From the NCBI GenBank assembly GCA_012800515.1, contig JAAZJE010000059.1:1-18424 (forward strand): a stretch of 18,424 nt of DNA. The letters run 5' to 3'. This document shows, in pieces, positions 15,326 to 18,424 of this stretch. Each line of letters begins with the position of its first letter. Position 1 is the stretch's first letter. The notes under the pieces are model-generated. The model saw only the letters and a list, made by a program, of their open reading frames with translations, was not told where the DNA came from and did no database searches. Source of the DNA: Clostridiaceae bacterium. GTDB taxonomy: Bacteria > Bacillota > Clostridia > Saccharofermentanales > Fastidiosipilaceae. The position numbers and the translations under genes are program-made.

Positions 15326-16225
15326 ATGATAGTGAAAATGAAGAAAAAAGTATTGGTTATATTGGCAGCGGCTCTGAGCCTGATCATGTTGCTCCTGCCT
15401 CTGTCGGCCTGTAAGGTGAGGGAAGGTGGGGAGACTATAAAGTTACAGAATACAGATGTTTCCCCGTCTACGACCCCATCTCAGGAACAGAAAATAGAGG
15501 TAAAGATCGGTGGAGAAGCGGATCTAAAAGGCCTGAAGATTTCAGTGCAGCAGGGCACGACCGGTCATGATTGCGCTCGGGATGTGGTCGGCGAGGGCAA
15601 TGAGAATCTGATCTATGCCTTTGCGCGCTATCTGGACGCGATTACCGCGCTCAAACAGGGTAAGGTCGATGCGACTATCATGGATAAGCTGCCGGCCGAG
15701 GCTGCTCTTGTGTGGAATACCGACTTAATGATTCTGCCGACTCCGCTTAGTGAGGAGCCGCTGGCACTGGCTTTCAAGTTGGATGACACGGAGCTGGCCG
15801 ATGCCGCGAATAAGGTGATTGCCGAATTGCAGGCGAGTGGGCAGATCGACAAGTGGATTCAGGCTTATTTTGAGAACGAGGAGCAAGCTGCCAAGGAGCT
15901 GAACTTCAATGTCGGTGCCAAAGGCGGGAAGCTTGTCATGGGCACGGAGTCGGGTTTTGCACCCTATGAGACGAAGTTGGGCAATAAGGTTGTCGGTAGC
16001 GATATCGCGTTGGCTGCGGCAATTGCCAAGGAGCTGGATAAGGAACTGGTGGTTAAGGACATGGACTTTGACGGTCTGATTGCCGCCGTGCAGCAGGGGC
16101 AGATCGACATGATCGCCGCCGGATTCAGCAAGACCGAAGATCGTGCCAAGCAGGTTCTGTTCTCCGATCCCTATACCGTTTCGTATCAGGTGATCGTGAT
16201 TCGCAAAACCAGCGAGAAGAAATAA
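15326..16225 (+). CDS. Polar amino-acid-binding lipoprotein (SBP_bac_3 type) with circularly permuted lobes
   Basis: Lipid-anchored receptor for the permease and ATPase encoded next. 299 residues; an in-frame ATG at 15338 would remove only MIVK. Signal peptide with LSAC lipobox (C29), then a Ser/Thr/Glu linker to about 63. Residues 64-187 carry DLKGLKISVQQGTTG, LKQGKVDATIMDK, LSEEPLALAF and SGQIDKWIQAYF, in ordinary family members the second half. Residues 201-299 carry GKLVMGTESGFAPYE, VVGSDIALAAAIAKEL, DMDFDGLIAAVQQGQID, SKTEDRAKQVLFSDPY and VIVIRK, ordinarily the first half. Residues that usually grip the amino acid are kept: Arg in TEDR (R273), the TTG turn (78-80) and Asp in IMDK (D120). 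Binding should thus be intact despite the swapped order. The ligand is probably a polar amino acid; which one is not visible. Confidence 0.9.
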   Translation: MIVKMKKKVLVILAAALSLIMLLLPLSACKVREGGETIKLQNTDVSPSTTPSQEQKIEVKIGGEADLKGLKISVQQGTTGHDCARDVVGEGNENLIYAFARYLDAITALKQGKVDATIMDKLPAEAALVWNTDLMILPTPLSEEPLALAFKLDDTELADAANKVIAELQASGQIDKWIQAYFENEEQAAKELNFNVGAKGGKLVMGTESGFAPYETKLGNKVVGSDIALAAAIAKELDKELVVKDMDFDGLIAAVQQGQIDMIAAGFSKTEDRAKQVLFSDPYTVSYQVIVIRKTSEKK

Positions 16226-16264
16226 TTTTCGAGAAGAAGTAATTTTCGCGAGGAAGTAGTTTTA
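16214..16264 (+). repeat. Three imperfect 17-bp tandem repeats across the binding-protein stop codon
   Basis: GAGAAGAAATAATTTTC (16214-16230), GAGAAGAAGTAATTTTC (16231-16247, one change) and GCGAGGAAGTAGTTTTA (16248-16264, 13/17). The first unit contains the last codons and stop of the binding protein; later units fill the gap to the permease and supply purine-rich, ribosome-site-like stretches. Confidence 0.7.
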
Positions 16265-16272
16265 GAGGAACT

Positions 16273-17133
16273 ATGCAGGATACACTTGAACTGAGAAAAC
16301 GTCAGCGGCGGCGCTGCCTGGATCGATTGTTATGGTCGATACCGGCGGTGTTGCCGCTGTTCCTTTTTACCGGTGAGAATGTAGCGGCGCTGAATGCAAT
16401 TTTTGTCGGGCAGTCTATTGAGGGTTCCGGCGGGATCTTGGCGGAGTTTCATCGGAACTTCATAGAGGGCGGCCGCTATATGTGGCTACTGGACGGTCTT
16501 TTGCTAACGCTGTTTATGTCGGCGATGGCGGCCCTGATCGGGATGATCATCGGTCTCATATTGAGTGTGATTCGGGTCTCTTATCGCGCCGGGGTGCGGA
16601 TTCCGATTTTGAATGCGCTGGCCGGAGCGTATATCGCTGTGATTCGTGGTACGCCCGTGATGGTGCAGCTGCTGATTATTTACTTCAGCATATTCGGGAA
16701 TCTGACCGATATACCGCCGGTGCTGGTGGCAGGGCTGGCTTTCGGGATTAACAGCGGCGGCTATATGGCGGAGATTTTCCGCGCCGGGATCGAGTCGATC
16801 GGTGTCGGGCAGACCGAGGCGGGACGTTCGCTGGGTCTGTCGTACGGTCAGACGATGCGGCGGATAATTCTGCCACAGGCGATTCGCAATGTGCTGCCGA
16901 CGATGTTCAATGAATTTATCACGTTGCTGAAGGAAACTTCGGTGGCCGGCTTTATCGCGGTGGATGATTTGACGCGGGCAGGTAACAATATTCGCAGCAA
17001 GACCTGGAGCAATCAGCCGCTGTACGCCGTGGCGCTGATTTATCTGATTCTGGTTCTGGGTCTGACGCGGCTCTTGTCGGTTCTGGAAAAGCGTATGCGT
17101 CGTAGTGACCGTCGGCCGATGGGCACGGATTAG
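16273..17133 (+). CDS. Polar amino-acid ABC transporter permease (HisM/GlnP type)
   Basis: Membrane channel subunit, expected to form a homodimer with two ATPase copies. 286 residues. A basic N-terminus (RKRQRRR) precedes a first hydrophobic segment (about 19-33), then an external stretch (34-66), then the conserved permease core from about 67, with helices near 72-100, 110-125, 128-142, 147-165 and 248-272. The EAA loop that contacts the ATPase is at 182-201 (EAGRSLGLSYGQTMRRIILP), and IRGTPVMVQLLIIYF (124-138) is the usual signature of this family. The N-terminal extra helix is longer than in minimal GlnP-type permeases. The start has AGAGGA only 3 nt before the ATG, a close spacing. The ATPase gene follows after 9 nt. 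Confidence 0.92.
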   Translation: MQDTLELRKRQRRRCLDRLLWSIPAVLPLFLFTGENVAALNAIFVGQSIEGSGGILAEFHRNFIEGGRYMWLLDGLLLTLFMSAMAALIGMIIGLILSVIRVSYRAGVRIPILNALAGAYIAVIRGTPVMVQLLIIYFSIFGNLTDIPPVLVAGLAFGINSGGYMAEIFRAGIESIGVGQTEAGRSLGLSYGQTMRRIILPQAIRNVLPTMFNEFITLLKETSVAGFIAVDDLTRAGNNIRSKTWSNQPLYAVALIYLILVLGLTRLLSVLEKRMRRSDRRPMGTD

Positions 17134-17142
17134 AGGACAAAG

Positions 17143-17871
17143 ATGATCGAAGTCATTGATTTATGTAAGGATTTCGGCGATATTCGCGTTCTCGACGGGA
17201 TTAATATGCGCATTGAGGATGGTGAGCAGGTGGCGATTATCGGACCTTCCGGATCGGGTAAAAGCACATTGTTACGTTGCCTCAATTTGTTGGAACGGCC
17301 GACTTCGGGACAGGTTATTGTTGACGGGATTGATATTACCGCTCCGAAGACGAATATAAATCTGATTCGCCGGCGTATGGGTATGGTGTTTCAAAGTTTT
17401 AATCTGTTTCCGCATTTGAGCGTCAAGGATAATATTACTCTTGCGCCTTTGCAGCTTAAGCTGGCAACTAAGGCCGAGGCCGAGGAGCGCGCAGCGGAGT
17501 TGCTGCGTCGGGTGGGGCTGCTCGATAAGATTGACGAGTTTCCCCAGCGTCTCTCGGGCGGACAGCAGCAGCGCGTGGCGATCGCCCGTTCATTGGCCAT
17601 GCGTCCGGAGGTGATGCTCTTTGACGAGCCGACTTCGGCGCTGGATCCGGAGATGATCCGGGAAGTTCTCGACGTGATTCGCGATTTGGCCGACGAGGGC
17701 ATGACGATGGCGATCGTTACGCATGAGATGTATTTTGCGCGCGATGTCGCCAGCCGGGTGATTTTTCTCGATCAGGGGCAGATCGCCGAGGAGGGGTCGC
17801 CGGAGCAGGTATTTAAAAATCCGCGGGGCGAAAGGACGAAGGCTTTTCTGGCTCAGGTTCTGCTGCACTGA
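17143..17871 (+). CDS. Polar amino-acid ABC transporter ATPase (GlnQ/HisP type)
   Basis: Cytoplasmic ATPase that powers uptake through the adjacent permease. 242 residues, normal length. Walker [10 protein letters not shown] (34-42), Q-loop Q84 in [11 protein letters not shown], signature LSGGQQQR (137-144), Walker B VMLFDEP (157-163, catalytic E162), D-loop SALDPE and switch H194 in IVTHEM. The sequence [22 protein letters not shown] is typical of the glutamine/histidine importer ATPases. The ribosome site AGAGGA overlaps the permease stop codon, so translation is coupled. It is the last gene of the binding protein-permease-ATPase operon. No obvious terminator follows. Confidence 0.95.
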   Translation: MIEVIDLCKDFGDIRVLDGINMRIEDGEQVAIIGPSGSGKSTLLRCLNLLERPTSGQVIVDGIDITAPKTNINLIRRRMGMVFQSFNLFPHLSVKDNITLAPLQLKLATKAEAEERAAELLRRVGLLDKIDEFPQRLSGGQQQRVAIARSLAMRPEVMLFDEPTSALDPEMIREVLDVIRDLADEGMTMAIVTHEMYFARDVASRVIFLDQGQIAEEGSPEQVFKNPRGERTKAFLAQVLLH

Positions 17872-17895
17872 CGTTAGGTTTTAGACGGTGTATCG

Positions 17896-17916
17896 TTATG
17901 CACAAATACTGCATAA
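17896..17916. promoter_or_regulatory. Inverted repeat TTATGCA-N7-TGCATAA
   Basis: Perfect 7-bp arms (17896-17902 and 17910-17916) in the 220-bp AT-rich gap after the ATPase gene. It may be a regulator-binding site or a weak hairpin; there is no T-run, so it is a poor terminator. A 12-A run follows at 17948-17959. Confidence 0.4.
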
Positions 17917-17974
17917 TATAACTTGGCAAATAGTGGATAAAAGCACGAAAAAAAAAAAACAACGGTTTTAGCTG

Positions 17975-18003
17975 TAGACAAACGGTATCCGCGTAAATAG
18001 AAT
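17975..18003 (+). promoter_or_regulatory. Sigma-A-type promoter for the LivJ-like gene
   Basis: TAGACA (17975-17980), 17 bp, TAGAAT (17998-18003): 5/6 at both hexamers. Direct repeats AACGGT at 17961-17966 and 17981-17986, 20 bp apart, flank the -35 and could bind a regulator. Confidence 0.72.
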
Positions 18004-18060
18004 AGATAAAATTAATTAACTGAAACAGGCAGTTCGAGGCTGTCCCACGGCTGAAAGCTA

Positions 18061-18078
18061 CCGGTTTTCAGAAAACGG
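18061..18078 (+). promoter_or_regulatory. Leader hairpin overlapping the ribosome site of the LivJ-like gene
   Basis: CCG-g-TTTT-CAG-AAAA-CGG folds as a 7-bp stem with one bulge. Its right arm includes the first GG of the GGAGG ribosome site (18077-18081). The rest of the roughly 80-nt leader can form a small AACTG/CAGTT stem. It matches no riboswitch class I know. Confidence 0.35.
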
Positions 18079-18092
18079 AGGAAGTCATTGAT

Positions 18093-18424
18093 ATGAAAAA
18101 CAAAGTGTGGGCACTGTTACTGGCGGTATTTCTGCTGCTGAGCGCTATTGTTGGTTGCAATAAAACTGCTACCGGAGGAGATGAGATCATTATCGGCGGC
18201 CTTGCTCCCGAAACCGGCAAACTATCAGTTTATGGTCTTGGAGTTAAGCAGGGAGCTGAGCTGGCCATCAAGGAAATTAACGAGAAGGGCGGCATACTGG
18301 GCAAGAAGATCAGGTTCATCAGCCTCAATGAGCAGGGCGATGAGACCGAAGCGCTGAACGCTTACCGCCGTCTACGCGATCAGGAGCACATTCAGGCTCT
18401 GATCGGAGACGTTACGTCCAAGCC
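18093..18424 (+). CDS. Branched-chain amino-acid-type (LivJ-like) substrate-binding lipoprotein (partial, 3' end off the window)
   Basis: Only the first 110 residues are visible. MKNK plus a hydrophobic core and the lipobox IVGC (C22) make a lipoprotein signal. The mature part starts with DEIIIGGLAPETGKLSVYGLGVKQGAELAIKEINEKGGILGKKI, the typical beginning of type I periplasmic-binding proteins of the LivJ/Leu-Ile-Val family, and continues with QGDETEALNAYRRL and IQALIGDVTSK. The lobe order here is the ordinary one, unlike the two other binding proteins in this window. A GGAGG site lies 11 nt upstream. Ligand could be a branched-chain amino acid, another amino acid, or an amide/urea-type compound; permease and ATPase genes would be expected to follow. 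Confidence 0.9.
   Translation, partial: MKNKVWALLLAVFLLLSAIVGCNKTATGGDEIIIGGLAPETGKLSVYGLGVKQGAELAIKEINEKGGILGKKIRFISLNEQGDETEALNAYRRLRDQEHIQALIGDVTSK

Noticed and set aside
15184..15414. 76-codon + frame spanning the terminator and promoter before the amino-acid-binding protein
   Set aside because: It runs through a terminator stem, an inverted repeat and a promoter, and overlaps the true gene in another frame.
18003..18092. Known riboswitch or T-box in the LivJ-like leader
   Set aside because: No T-box AGGGTGGNACCGCG element, and no motif of glycine, lysine, guanidine, SAM or THF riboswitches that I can recognise.

Overview
The window looks like chromosomal DNA of a Gram-positive anaerobe, most likely a Clostridia-class member of Bacillota. 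The evidence is lipoprotein signal peptides with LSAC/VGC lipoboxes, strong AGGAGG-type ribosome sites, a Bacillus-style Pho box, an mreC-mreD-PBP2-mgsA gene order known from clostridia, and single-protein ABC-F and glutamine-type ABC transporter genes. I cannot name a genus. Nearly all genes lie on the + strand; only the leftmost gene and one small membrane-protein gene are on the - strand.

Layout. (1) 1-887 (-): 5' part of a phosphate-binding lipoprotein gene (pstS type), preceded by 11-bp-phased TTTACA repeats (1071-1120) that look like a PhoP-controlled promoter. (2) 1297-6655: a 2-oxoacid dehydrogenase complex operon in the order E2, E3, E1, with E1 alpha and beta fused in one 825-residue protein. 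It ends at a 26-bp perfect palindrome. (3) 6809-7369: a non-coding mosaic array of four 74-bp palindromic elements separated by shuffled 21-39-bp modules. (4) 7406-7690 (-): a small membrane-anchored protein. (5) 7870-9232: a glycosylasparaginase-like Ntn hydrolase and a small conserved protein. (6) 9260-14669: a six-codon leader reading frame, an ABC-F ATPase, then mreC, mreD and PBP2 of the cell-elongation machinery. (7) 14770-15159: a methylglyoxal-synthase-fold protein that appears to have lost its catalytic residues, followed by a strong terminator. (8) 15215-17871: an amino-acid ABC transporter operon (binding protein, permease, ATPase) behind a clear promoter with a perfect 10-bp inverted repeat just upstream. 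(9) 18093-end: start of a branched-chain-amino-acid-type (LivJ-like) binding lipoprotein.

The most striking observation is that two unrelated substrate-binding lipoproteins, the PstS-type protein at the left edge and the polar-amino-acid-type protein at 15326-16225, both have their two halves in swapped order compared with textbook family members. The part that is normally C-terminal comes first, and the cut is near the inter-lobe hinge in both. The LivJ-type protein at the right edge begins in the normal order. Other points worth a second look are the modular palindrome array, candidate leader-peptide or hairpin control of the ABC-F and amino-acid-binding-protein genes, the catalytically degenerate methylglyoxal synthase homologue, and the operator-like repeat at 15215-15244. 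All motif and family statements come from reading the sequence and from memory of the families; no database search was run.
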